Origin: Phycisphaerales bacterium UBA2421
Lineage (GTDB): Bacteria > Planctomycetota > Phycisphaerae > Tepidisphaerales > Tepidisphaeraceae
Direction of reading: 5' to 3'
DNA length: 32,793 bases
NCBI GenBank assembly: GCA_002343075.1
Contig: DDRH01000007.1
Span: 68,773-101,565, forward strand
A model generated the notes under the pieces. It did no database searches, was not told where the DNA came from, and worked only from the letters and a program-made list of their open reading frames with translations. Both the position numbers and the translations under genes were made by a program. Below are positions 14,627-23,200 of this stretch, in pieces; position 1 is the stretch's first letter; each line of letters begins with the position of its first letter.

Positions 14627-16615
14627 TCACCGTGCGATAAACGGCTGCGGCTCGCCTACAGCCTCTTCGGGCACCTCCCCCAACCCCCAATACGTTCGCG
14701 CAAATCTGCGAAGCTCATTTGGGTCAACCACGATGATCGCACCGGCAGGCCAGCCGCGCGCCCAGGCGTCGATCAACGACTCGCCTTCGCGCCGTTCGAC
14801 ATCAAACACGGTGCGATAGTGCAGCCGCTTCGACTCAATGGGCCACCAGAACGCGCGGGCATCACCAACCAGGCCGACTGGCCGGTCGGACGCTCTGACG
14901 GCGGCGGCAACCTGCTCTGGAACAAACGCCCAAAACGCCTGCGGGTCGGTCACGCCGATGCACGCACGCAGCCGGGGGTCGAGCATTCGCGCAACCGGCT
15001 GCGGCAGAAGTTGATTCGGATCATCGCGCTCCAGCGGCGGTTCAGTAAAACTGATCACCCCACTAACCGAGCAAACCGCGGCGGTGAAGAGTCCGAGTGC
15101 TGCCGCGGCGCGATTTGAGCATGCCACTCCGACAAGCATCGCCAGCAGCGGTATGATGAGCACGAGAAAACGCCCCTGGAGATGGGTGGCAAACAGCCAG
15201 ATCAACACCTGCCCGAAGCAGACCATCACAAGAAGACCGGCAAACCCACGATCGGCCCCGCGCAGGCGGATGCCGACCCAGAGCATCGCCACCCCCGCTG
15301 CGGGAATGAGGGCAATGCCATACTTCCAGTCAGTCAGCACCTGCTGTCGAAGCGAGGCGAGCCGGCTGGGAACCGACCGCTGATCATCGCGCGGGCCGTG
15401 GGCTGCAGTCCAGCGCTCCTGCTGCGCCGCCGACCAACCACTGCCGCCGAGCAGTGCCGTGGATTGGGGGAAGACGGGATTGCCCGTTGCGACGAGGTTG
15501 CGAATCCACCACGGCGAGGCCACGACCCCGGCAAAGACGAACATGACGACGCCGGCGCGCCATTGTCGCGGGCGAAGCATCAGGGCCGCGAGTGCCGTCA
15601 ACCCCATCACCATCGGCACCGCCGTGAGTTTCACACCACACGCAAAACCCCCCATCGCCCCGCCGACCAGGGCGGGTGCGTAACGAGCCATGAGCGTTGT
15701 CGGCGCGCCCACCGGATTGATCGCCCCCCAGATCCAGCCGACGGTCAGCGCCGCGTAGAGCATCAGCGCCGCTTCGTTGTAGGCCACGGTACCGACCATG
15801 TAGGTCCACGGCACAGCGAGGACAACGACTGCCCCGATGACCGCCTGCCGCTTCGCGCGTCCGCCGAGCACCCCATATACTGCGATCGACGTAAATACGG
15901 CGAACATCGCATGCATGAATTGCGCAAGATACATCCCGGCATACGCCCCGCCGCGCAGGTGCATCGCCAGCAGAAAATGCATCTCGGTCAGGAACGGGAA
16001 GTTTGAGAAGACATTGTAATCGAGCCTCTTGATCTGCCCGACGTCATACCACTCGCGCGGGATTTGCAGGTGATAGCTGACTACGTCATAGCCGTTTGGT
16101 TCGTCGCCCCACAAAACACCCGGCAACACCGCCGGCGCCACAACTAGCATCACCGCTGCCGGAGTGGCGACTACCCACGCCCACATCCACGCGGAGACGG
16201 CCAGCGTGCGCCATTCAGCGAATCGCCCCCCGCGCGGCCCGAGGTGCTTCCAGGCCACCGCGGCGAGTCCGAATGCGATAAAACTCCACCCCAGCAGCGG
16301 CGACATCACCCCGAGCAAGCCAGCCAGCAAAACGCCGATGCTCATCACCCCCGCGCCCAGTGCAAACCGGCTTGCCAGTGGCCACGCGCGCGAACCTGTA
16401 GCCGCCGGCTTTATCGCGCCATCGCGCAGAATGCACCCGCCAACACCCACACAAGCCCCCGCCCAAGCAATCGCCAGCAATCCGTCGGTCAGCAAGACCT
16501 GTAGCAGCGCCGGGGCAGCTTCCCCGGCGATGCGCATCACACTCAACACCATCAGCAGTGCAAACACCCCCACCCAATGCCGATGCACGCTCGGTTTCTG
16601 CAGTGAAGCAATCAT
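14627..16615 (-). CDS. Integral membrane glycosyltransferase-like protein, GT-C/GT39 type (662 aa)
   Basis: This is a multi-pass membrane protein with about 11-13 hydrophobic helices and a C-terminal soluble part of about 130 residues. After helix four or five it has GDEPNGYDVVSYHLQIPREW, an extracytoplasmic loop with acidic residues and a DxxSYH pattern. This fits the catalytic loop of GT-C enzymes, which transfer sugars from lipid-phosphate donors. WWIRNLVATGNPVFP is another landmark of this group in planctomycetes and related bacteria. A cell-surface polysaccharide or lipid sugar is a plausible acceptor, but none can be named. The ATG at 16615 shares a base with the hemA stop (TGATG), so translation is coupled; a TTG at 16618 is less likely. 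Its coupling to a heme gene gives no clear functional hint. Confidence 0.75.
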   Translation of the reverse strand: MIASLQKPSVHRHWVGVFALLMVLSVMRIAGEAAPALLQVLLTDGLLAIAWAGACVGVGGCILRDGAIKPAATGSRAWPLASRFALGAGVMSIGVLLAGLLGVMSPLLGWSFIAFGLAAVAWKHLGPRGGRFAEWRTLAVSAWMWAWVVATPAAVMLVVAPAVLPGVLWGDEPNGYDVVSYHLQIPREWYDVGQIKRLDYNVFSNFPFLTEMHFLLAMHLRGGAYAGMYLAQFMHAMFAVFTSIAVYGVLGGRAKRQAVIGAVVVLAVPWTYMVGTVAYNEAALMLYAALTVGWIWGAINPVGAPTTLMARYAPALVGGAMGGFACGVKLTAVPMVMGLTALAALMLRPRQWRAGVVMFVFAGVVASPWWIRNLVATGNPVFPQSTALLGGSGWSAAQQERWTAAHGPRDDQRSVPSRLASLRQQVLTDWKYGIALIPAAGVAMLWVGIRLRGADRGFAGLLVMVCFGQVLIWLFATHLQGRFLVLIIPLLAMLVGVACSNRAAAALGLFTAAVCSVSGVISFTEPPLERDDPNQLLPQPVARMLDPRLRACIGVTDPQAFWAFVPEQVAAAVRASDRPVGLVGDARAFWWPIESKRLHYRTVFDVERREGESLIDAWARGWPAGAIIVVDPNELRRFARTYWGLGEVPEEAVGEPQPFIAR

Positions 16616-17910
16616 CAAATCTCTTCTTCCGGCGGGGTGGGCAGCTTGAAGAGCTTGCGCAACACCTCAGCATAATTGTGCGCCGGCGATTGCAGCGAAT
16701 CGGCCTCTCGTAACGACTGCACAGGGTCGTGCAGGAGCTTGTTCACCATCCGCTCTGCAAAGCCGCGCAGCCGCGCCACATCGGCTGGCGACTGCATCGA
16801 CATGCCGGCGATCGCGCGTTGCAACTCCTCCTCGGCCAGAACGTGATACCGGTCGTAGAGCGATGCAATCGTCGGCCCGAAATCGCGCGCACGCTGCCAA
16901 GCGGCGTAGTCGTGCAGGTGTTCCCGGAGGATCGCCTCTGCAGCCGAGCTTGATCCGGTGCTTTGGCGAGTTGAACCGCTGACAGTATTGCCGAGGTCAT
17001 CCAAATCATGCAGCAGAATGCCCGGCAGACTACGCACCACCGGCTCGATGTCGCGCGGCACGCCAAGATCCATCAGCAACTTCGGCGGTTGCACGGTTAC
17101 CGTCGAACGCTCGAAGTGTCGAAGGCCGACGATGGGCCGCCGCGAGGAAGTTGACGTCACTACGACATCAGCCAGAGCAATTCCCTCCGCGAGGCGGCTG
17201 AAATCGACCGTCTCGCCGCTGTATTCGCGCGCGAGCGCGCGTGCCGTCTCGTCTGTGCGATTACTGATGAGCAATCGCGCCGGGCCTATAGCTCGAAGGT
17301 AGTTCAGCACCTGCCGTGAGACATCACCCGCCCCGATCGACAGCACCGATTTCGCTCCCAGCGGCCCGGCAGTCTGGCGAACAAGGTGCATGGCTGCTGA
17401 AGCGATGCTCGGTGCATCGCCCCGATGTGCGATCGCGGTCGTCGCGGCCTTTCCTGCCGCAATCGCCCGCTGAAACAGAGGGTTGAGCATCGGGCCTGCC
17501 GATCCGAGGTTGCAGGCCTCTTCATATGCCTCACGCACCTGCCCGATGATCTGTGTTTCCCCCACTACCATCGACTCAACCCCCGCCGCAACCGCGAAGA
17601 GATGTTCGGCAACCCCAAACTGCGTCTCGGTGTGAACGACGGAAGCCAGATCGGCTGGTTTATTCGGTTCGATGCCGCAGGTCTGCAGGAACCCCACCAG
17701 TTCCGCCATGCGCGGATGGCCATGCACTTCCCGCGCGATGTAGATTTCCACGCGGTTGCATGTGGAAAGGACAACAATTTCACACTCCGGGTAAAGCGCG
17801 CGAAATCGTTGTATCGCCGCGGCGCGCTGGGCGCGCGACAGCGTGAACCGCTCGCGCAGCGCGAGAGGTGCTGTCTTGTGGCTCATTCCGGCAAGCAGCA
17901 ACCGCTGCAT
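16615..17910 (-). CDS. hemA: Glutamyl-tRNA reductase (431 aa)
   Basis: This enzyme reduces glutamyl-tRNA(Glu) with NADPH to glutamate-1-semialdehyde, the first committed step of heme and other tetrapyrrole synthesis by the C5 route. The N-terminal catalytic domain has GMSHKTAPLALRERF at 8-22 and LSTCNRVEIY with nucleophile C51. The substrate-binding motif MVVGETQIIGQVREAYEEA follows. The Rossmann NADPH domain begins at about residue 188 (LSIGAGDVSRQVLNYLR, SNRTDETA). A C-terminal helical dimerisation domain ends the protein, which is of normal length. GAGGA lies about 10 nt before the ATG. It is followed with a 1-bp overlap by the membrane glycosyltransferase. No other heme gene is in the window. 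The assignment is firm. Confidence 0.96.
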   Translation of the reverse strand: MQRLLLAGMSHKTAPLALRERFTLSRAQRAAAIQRFRALYPECEIVVLSTCNRVEIYIAREVHGHPRMAELVGFLQTCGIEPNKPADLASVVHTETQFGVAEHLFAVAAGVESMVVGETQIIGQVREAYEEACNLGSAGPMLNPLFQRAIAAGKAATTAIAHRGDAPSIASAAMHLVRQTAGPLGAKSVLSIGAGDVSRQVLNYLRAIGPARLLISNRTDETARALAREYSGETVDFSRLAEGIALADVVVTSTSSRRPIVGLRHFERSTVTVQPPKLLMDLGVPRDIEPVVRSLPGILLHDLDDLGNTVSGSTRQSTGSSSAAEAILREHLHDYAAWQRARDFGPTIASLYDRYHVLAEEELQRAIAGMSMQSPADVARLRGFAERMVNKLLHDPVQSLREADSLQSPAHNYAEVLRKLFKLPTPPEEEI

Positions 17911-17999
17911 CTTTGTAAATCCTCAATCGGGAAGCATCGAGTCCATGCAATGGGATAGTGGAACAACTGGTCGATCGCAAGGACGCCGCGGCCGCAACC

Positions 18000-19463
18000 T
18001 CAGCCGATCAGTGCCTTGGCCACGCGCACCCCGCTCGACAATGCGCCTTCCATATAGCCGATGAACGCGAAGCTAGTGTGCTCACCGGCAAACATGAGCC
18101 GTGCCAGCCCATCGTCCACGCCGTCGACCAACGTCGGGCCGAAGCGCGTCACCTGCCCGGGGGCGGGAAAACTGTAGCTTCCCTTGACGCGCGGCTGGGC
18201 CGGCCAATCCATGAAAATATCTCGCGTGACACGATCGATCAGCTTCGGGAACGCCGGCGCAAGTGCGTCACATGCTGCACGCGCCCGGGCATCAGCCGGG
18301 AGCGCGCGAAGCGCCGCCGTCTTGTCTGCTCCGTTGAACATTGTGTACGCGACACCTTCGTCACCCTCGGCACTCTTCCATGCGACCTGTATCAAGCCGT
18401 CGGAGTAAATCTCCGGCGCGATGTCGGTCGCTTTCCAGAACGGCGAGTCACACTTTACGATCAGCTTCACATTCTGCCCAAACTGCGGCTTGAGACGGCG
18501 CGGCAGCGGCGGGTCGAAAGCGATCTGCTCCCAAGCCGTCGGGGGAATCGCCAGCACAACCGCATCGGCTTCTATGACCTGCCCGGCTTCGGTTGAAATC
18601 CTGGCTGATTCCTTGGTCCGCTCGATCGACTTTACCGCCGAGCGCGATTGCAGGCGGTCGCCCAGCGCCGCCGCCATCGCACTGGCCAGCGCGTCATTGC
18701 CGCCGGCGCAGCCGTGAGTTTCACTGCTTTCAAAATAGTCCTCAAAACCCCCGCCGGCGATCATCGAGACATAGGCCAGCAAGCTCATTCGCCCTGCAGG
18801 CACGCCATTATCGCTTTCTTCGTCGGCGATGAGGATCGTCTTTGCATCGTCGGAGATCGCAGCCTGGCTCACGAACTCGAGAAAACTCTGCCCGTCCAGT
18901 GCCGCGGCGTTGGCGGCAGCAAATGGGCGAATCGGGTCAATCTCTTTCGCCATCTCGATCAATTTCTCGAGGACTGATTCGATCTCGTCGTGCAGATTCT
19001 TGAGCTGGTGCCCCCGAATCAGCTTGCCGCGGAGGATATATGCCTCCGCGCCTTCGTCTTCAGGAACTTCGGTGAGCGTCAGCCCATAACGTTCGGCAAA
19101 CGCGATCCATGTGGGGTGATTTGCTCCGACAAACTCGCCCCCAAGCTCGACTGCTTCGCCGGGGATGAGCTTTCGGTCAGTCAACACACGCCCCCCGGAG
19201 CGACTCTCGGCTTCCAGAAGGGTAACATCGACGCCCGCCTCCTGCAGTGTCACGGCACATGCCAGCCCGGCGAACCCGCCCCCGATCACCGCCACGCGCC
19301 GGAAACGTGCCGGCTGCGCGAAAATGAGAGAGGCCTTTCCGCCGGCCACGCCCGCAGCGGTGCCAATGAGGGCTGTTTTGAGCAGATCGCGACGACTCGG
19401 CCGCAGCGATCGCCAGCCTTCCCTGCGGCCGATCCTGAGCAGTTGTTTGATCATTCTTCCCAT
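18000..19463 (-). CDS. Tat-exported FAD-dependent amine oxidase (487 aa)
   Basis: This is a flavin monoamine oxidase-family enzyme that would oxidise an amine, amino acid or similar compound with FAD. From the ATG at 19463 it carries a twin-arginine signal, SRRDLLK at 23-29, followed by a hydrophobic stretch to about residue 49 (ASLIFAQ). The FAD-binding fold begins VAVIGGGFAGLACAVTLQEA (GxGxxG at 61-66), with LLEAESRSGGRV just after, where Arg-Ser-Gly-Gly-Arg is the family's flavin loop. The C-terminal MFAGEHTSFAFIGYMEGAL contains the second FAD motif. The longer frame to 19604 is rejected: GGAGGG lies 8 nt before 19463, and the Tat signal would otherwise be buried. It is divergent from an aldo/keto reductase (68-bp gap) and lies 89 bp upstream of hemA on the same strand. 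The substrate is unknown. Confidence 0.9.
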   Translation of the reverse strand: MGRMIKQLLRIGRREGWRSLRPSRRDLLKTALIGTAAGVAGGKASLIFAQPARFRRVAVIGGGFAGLACAVTLQEAGVDVTLLEAESRSGGRVLTDRKLIPGEAVELGGEFVGANHPTWIAFAERYGLTLTEVPEDEGAEAYILRGKLIRGHQLKNLHDEIESVLEKLIEMAKEIDPIRPFAAANAAALDGQSFLEFVSQAAISDDAKTILIADEESDNGVPAGRMSLLAYVSMIAGGGFEDYFESSETHGCAGGNDALASAMAAALGDRLQSRSAVKSIERTKESARISTEAGQVIEADAVVLAIPPTAWEQIAFDPPLPRRLKPQFGQNVKLIVKCDSPFWKATDIAPEIYSDGLIQVAWKSAEGDEGVAYTMFNGADKTAALRALPADARARAACDALAPAFPKLIDRVTRDIFMDWPAQPRVKGSYSFPAPGQVTRFGPTLVDGVDDGLARLMFAGEHTSFAFIGYMEGALSSGVRVAKALIG

Positions 19464-19531
19464 GCGCGTTGCCCTCCGCTTGTTTCGGTACGATCGCCGC
19501 AAAATGCGATTTTGCCCGCCTACCATACGGC

Positions 19532-20461
19532 ATGCAAACACGAAGATTCGGAAAAACCAACTTTGATGTCTCTGTTCTGGGATTCGGCGCCGCCCCGGCA
19601 GCATTTCTCAACACCGAACCCACCGCGGCGGCGGCGCTGGTCAACCTGATGCTCGACGCGGGCGTCAATCTCCTCGATACCGCGGCGATGTATCCGGGCA
19701 GCGAGGCGTTTATCGGGGAACACCTGGCGCACCGGCGCGATGACTATATCCTGGTCAGTAAGTGTGGCACCAAGGTCTCCGAAAGTACTGCCGCGCCGTG
19801 GACACCTCAATTGGTCGCTGACAGCGTCGAGCGAGCGCTGAAACTGCTGAAGACCGATGTGATAGACGTCATGCTGCTGCATTCGTGCGATCTCGCCACG
19901 CTGCAAAAAGGCGACGCGCTGGCAGAGTTGGTAAAGGCCCGCGACGCGGGGAAGATTCGCCATGTCGGCTATTCCGGCGACAACGAAGCCGCCGCGTTCG
20001 CCGCGGGGCTTCCTGACGTCGCGGTGATCGAAACCAGCATAAATATTGTAGATCAGGTGAATATCGACACCGTGTTGCCCGCAGCCGGAAAGAATGACAT
20101 TGGCGTGATCGTCAAGCGACCCATCGCCAACGCCTGCTGGCGGCCGAAGGAAGCGTTCCGCGGCTTTTATGGCAACTATGCCAAGCCATACATCGAACGA
20201 TTCGACAAGATGAATCTCTCGCCAGAGCAACTCGGGTTCGCCGGCGACGATGTGCAGGAGCATTGGCCGGAGATTGCCATTCGGTTCACGCTGTCCTTTC
20301 CAGAAGTATCTACAGCAATCATCGGCACGACCAATCCCGCCAACGCGCAGGCCAACCTAGGCTATGTCGCGCGCGGCCCGTTGCCTTCGGGGGCGGTGGA
20401 AACGCTGCGGAGCGCATTTCGCGCGGGCAACACCGAGGGCAAGTGGACTGGGCAGACCTAA
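19532..20461 (+). CDS. Aldo/keto reductase (309 aa)
   Basis: This is a cytoplasmic NADPH-dependent oxidoreductase of the AKR barrel family that would reduce an aldehyde or ketone. MQTRRFGKTNFDVSVLGFGA is the typical AKR beginning. The catalytic tetrad is visible as D49 and Y54 (LLDTAAMY), K77 (LVSKCG) and H117 (VMLLHS). The later landmarks GKIRHVGYSGD and STAIIGTTNPANAQAN (cofactor-binding end) are present. The ATG at 19532 is chosen because it gives the family's N-terminus; the frame is open to an upstream ATG at 19469 that would overlap the promoter space of the divergent amine oxidase. I see no strong ribosome-binding site. Its substrate cannot be read from sequence, though its pairing with an amine oxidase might suggest handling of the aldehyde produced. 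That last point is inference. Confidence 0.93.
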   Translation: MQTRRFGKTNFDVSVLGFGAAPAAFLNTEPTAAAALVNLMLDAGVNLLDTAAMYPGSEAFIGEHLAHRRDDYILVSKCGTKVSESTAAPWTPQLVADSVERALKLLKTDVIDVMLLHSCDLATLQKGDALAELVKARDAGKIRHVGYSGDNEAAAFAAGLPDVAVIETSINIVDQVNIDTVLPAAGKNDIGVIVKRPIANACWRPKEAFRGFYGNYAKPYIERFDKMNLSPEQLGFAGDDVQEHWPEIAIRFTLSFPEVSTAIIGTTNPANAQANLGYVARGPLPSGAVETLRSAFRAGNTEGKWTGQT

Positions 20462-20777
20462 CTCGATTCTGCGTAGCACCGGCAGGATTCGGCCGAACTG
20501 TTCGTCACGGCAAAGTTACGGCGTTGATTGCCTGCATGGCGTCCGCCGAGGTATTCACCCCGCCCCGCGCCCGGAGGCGGGCCGCCCGTGCCGCGCGCCA
20601 CTCTCTCGGCACGTTACATAACTCATTAATCCACGTTTAGCTGAGAATTTTTGCAAGTTGGAGGTATTTTCCTTGACGGATGCCCGAATTTGTGGTGATA
20701 TTATATAAGATATCCGCCCCGCCACCGGCACGGGCGGGTGTGCCGATTGTCGCCGGTGGTCTTCGGAGGGTTTTGAG
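20462..20777. other. Intergenic region (316 bp) before the large PEP-CTERM gene
   Basis: No gene or RNA was recognised. A GC-rich stem, CCCGCC (20559-20564) with GGCGGG (20576-20581), lies about 100 bp after the reductase stop and could be a weak terminator. The AT-rich right half carries the candidate promoter at 20673-20711. Confidence 0.4.
20673..20711 (+). promoter_or_regulatory. Candidate promoter of the large PEP-CTERM gene
   Basis: TTGACG (20673-20678) is followed 17 bp later by TGATAT (20696-20701), then by TATTAT (20699-20704) and TATAAGAT (20704-20711). The best -10 hexamers are at a spacing longer than 17 bp, so the exact start is uncertain. A 66-nt gap separates TATAAGAT from the ATG. 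Confidence 0.4.
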
Positions 20778-23078
20778 ATGTCTTTGAAAGTGCTATTCGT
20801 GGACCGATCGTCCATTCTCGCCGCCGCCACCTGTGCTGTTTTGGCTGGGTCGGCATCGGCTCAGCAGTATCAGCTTCAGCGAAGCAACTCGATCAGCTTG
20901 AGCGCCGACTTCTTCGGCACAGATGGGATCAATCCTGGAAGCGATTTCGGCACCAATCCGTTCGGGCTTGCCTTCGACGGCGCGTCGGGCACGGCGTGGG
21001 TCGGTGGCTACAACAGCCAGGCTTCGGCGGGCAATGTTGGCGTGGTGCGGATCGACGGCGCAATCTCGGCGTCGCCCACGAACTCGCCCCTGGCGGCTTC
21101 GATCTTCACCGCTACGCCGCAGCGCGGCATCAACTCGCTGGCCACTTATAACGGCGACGTATTCGTCTCGAACGTCAGCCCAGAGACAGCACCACATTTC
21201 GTGCGACGTATCAACGGTAGTACCGGCGCGACCGTATGGAATGTAGATGATGCGGGCGGCTTCGTTCCGCAGCCGGGCTTTGGTTCTGGTGGCGCAACCG
21301 CGATGGAAGTCGACCCGCGCGGCGCGGGCCTCGTCGGCAGCGGCACCTTTGGCCTGGGCTTTATGACTCAATCCGGCTCGGGGGGCGGCGCTCGGCATGT
21401 GCTCGATCTTGACACCGGATCGCTTCTCTATGCCAACGGCGCGACCCCAGGCAGCCTCGGCGGTGGAGCGGGTGTGTTCAACACCGCCGGCCCCGGCCCG
21501 TCCGACTTCGGCAATCGTGACATCGATTTCGACCCTGATGGCAACTTCGCCCGCGCAACCGGCGATGGGTTTGATTATGCCTTGCGCGCCGCCGACCAGA
21601 GCTTCGTCAATACGCTTGCCGGCAACGCAGGATCAACGCGCATTCTCCAAAAGCGCGAGAATGCCTCGCCGTTTACCCGGCTGGTGCAGAATGACATTGG
21701 AAACTCGGTCGAGTTTTTCGCCGGAACGGCCACGTCGCAACTCCTCGCGGTCTCATCCCGAATCAGCGGCGCGCTGGTTGCCGGCGTACCTCTCACCGCC
21801 GACACCCCGTTCGGCCTGCTCGAAAGCAGTGCCGCCGTCTTGCAGCAGAACCTCGATGCGCGACATGTTTTGCTTCGTAACGTCGATGGCACTCGCACCG
21901 GCCTCGTGCAGGAAAGCCTTGTCGGTAACGAGGACTTTTTCACCGGTGCCTACACCGCCGACATCAAGGAGTTTGCCAGCGGCACCGATGCCAACGGCCT
22001 GCCGGTGTTGATGGTGCTCTCGTTTGCCGAGCGCCGGCTCGATGTGTATCAAGTCGAACCGACCTGGACCGCGGGCAGCGGCGATTGGGATGCCAACGGG
22101 AACTGGGCGTTTAACCTCATCAGCAACGGTGCGACGCAGAACGCGCGGTTTAACCAAGCCACGGGCGCAACGGCAATCACGCTCAACACCAACAAAACGA
22201 CCAAGCTCCTCAAACTCGAAAGCAGCAACCCCTACACCATCACTGGGTCGGGCACGCTCACACTCGACGCCCCTACAGGCAAAGGTGCCCACATTTCGGT
22301 GACCGCCGGCAACCACACCATCGCCGTTCCGGTGGTGGCGCTCAAGGGAACCGACTTGCGCGTACCCGCAGCCAACACACTGACGCTCTCCGGCGGGCTG
22401 ACCGGCTCGGGTGCAACCGTTCGCGACGGCGGAACGGTCGTCGCCAAACATGTGCGGCTAAGCGCCCTCAATGTCGCGACAGGTCAACTGACCATCAGCC
22501 CCGATGCGGGCACGCTCGGCGTGAGCCGCGCGGGCGATCTGGCCATCGCCAACGACGGCGGCGGCAACTTCACTGCCAAGCTCGACCTGACCAACAACGG
22601 GCTGATCGTCGGCGCGACTCCGTTTGCAACCGTTCGCGATATGCTGCTTGCCGGCCGCGCCGGGGGCAGTTACACCGGCAACGGCCTGACCAGTTCCACC
22701 GCAGCGGCCAATTCACTGGTTGCCGCGCTTGGAATCGCCACCGCGGGCGATCTGGGCCTCACCAGTTTCCTTGGCCAGTCGGTCAACCCCACCGACACGC
22801 TGGTGCGTTACACGCGTCAGGGCGACGCCGACTTGAGCGGCGTGGTCAGCCTCGACGACTTCACCCGGCTTGCAGGCGGGTTTGGCAACGCCGGCGGATG
22901 GGCACAGGGTGACTTCAACTTTGACGGCCTCGTCAACCTTGATGATTTCACAATTCTGGCCGGCGGATTTGGTTTGGGCCTCCCCGCCGACCTGTCGCGC
23001 TCGTCGGTGCCCGAACCGACCGGGCTTGCCGTCGTAGCACTCGGAGCGGCAGCCCTTTTCCGCCGCCGCCGGGCTTAA
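20778..23078 (+). CDS. Large PEP-CTERM protein with dockerin-like calcium-binding pair (766 aa)
   Basis: This is a secreted surface protein of unknown function. The signal peptide ends near residue 28 (AAATCAVLAGSASAQQ). Residues ~30-430 have repeated Gly/Asp-rich beta segments (FGLAFDGASGTAWVGGYN, then DIDFDPDGNFARATGDGFDY) that suggest a beta-propeller. Residues ~435-640 begin WTAGSGDWDANGNWAF and resemble autotransporter-type beta-strand repeats. From residue 682 comes a dockerin-like pair, GDADLSGVVSLDDFTRLAGG and GDFNFDGLVNLDDFTILAGG, each with an EF-hand-style D-x-D/N-x-D/S loop. It ends with VPEPTGLAVVALGAAALF (PEP at 745-747) plus RRRRA. GGAGGG before the ATG supports the start. A hairpin follows the stop. 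The calcium loops just before the sorting signal are a common planctomycete arrangement. The fold of the long N-terminal part is my inference. Confidence 0.87.
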   Translation: MSLKVLFVDRSSILAAATCAVLAGSASAQQYQLQRSNSISLSADFFGTDGINPGSDFGTNPFGLAFDGASGTAWVGGYNSQASAGNVGVVRIDGAISASPTNSPLAASIFTATPQRGINSLATYNGDVFVSNVSPETAPHFVRRINGSTGATVWNVDDAGGFVPQPGFGSGGATAMEVDPRGAGLVGSGTFGLGFMTQSGSGGGARHVLDLDTGSLLYANGATPGSLGGGAGVFNTAGPGPSDFGNRDIDFDPDGNFARATGDGFDYALRAADQSFVNTLAGNAGSTRILQKRENASPFTRLVQNDIGNSVEFFAGTATSQLLAVSSRISGALVAGVPLTADTPFGLLESSAAVLQQNLDARHVLLRNVDGTRTGLVQESLVGNEDFFTGAYTADIKEFASGTDANGLPVLMVLSFAERRLDVYQVEPTWTAGSGDWDANGNWAFNLISNGATQNARFNQATGATAITLNTNKTTKLLKLESSNPYTITGSGTLTLDAPTGKGAHISVTAGNHTIAVPVVALKGTDLRVPAANTLTLSGGLTGSGATVRDGGTVVAKHVRLSALNVATGQLTISPDAGTLGVSRAGDLAIANDGGGNFTAKLDLTNNGLIVGATPFATVRDMLLAGRAGGSYTGNGLTSSTAAANSLVAALGIATAGDLGLTSFLGQSVNPTDTLVRYTRQGDADLSGVVSLDDFTRLAGGFGNAGGWAQGDFNFDGLVNLDDFTILAGGFGLGLPADLSRSSVPEPTGLAVVALGAAALFRRRRA

Positions 23079-23093
23079 GAGTTTTTCTTTTAT

Positions 23094-23124
23094 CAGCCGG
23101 CCCGGTGAAAAGCTGGGCCGGCTG
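23094..23124 (+). terminator. Hairpin after the large PEP-CTERM gene
   Basis: CAGCCGGCCC (23094-23103) pairs perfectly with GGGCCGGCTG (23115-23124) around an 11-nt loop, 15 bp past the stop. Only a weak T-rich tail (CCTTGTTCG) follows. It is a probable terminator or mRNA-end stabiliser. Confidence 0.6.
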
Positions 23125-23200
23125 CCTTGTTCGTTCGCACTGGAGCAAGAATCGGTCTTGCCACCGCCAAGAGAGGGGCGTGATGCGAAAGGAATGCACC

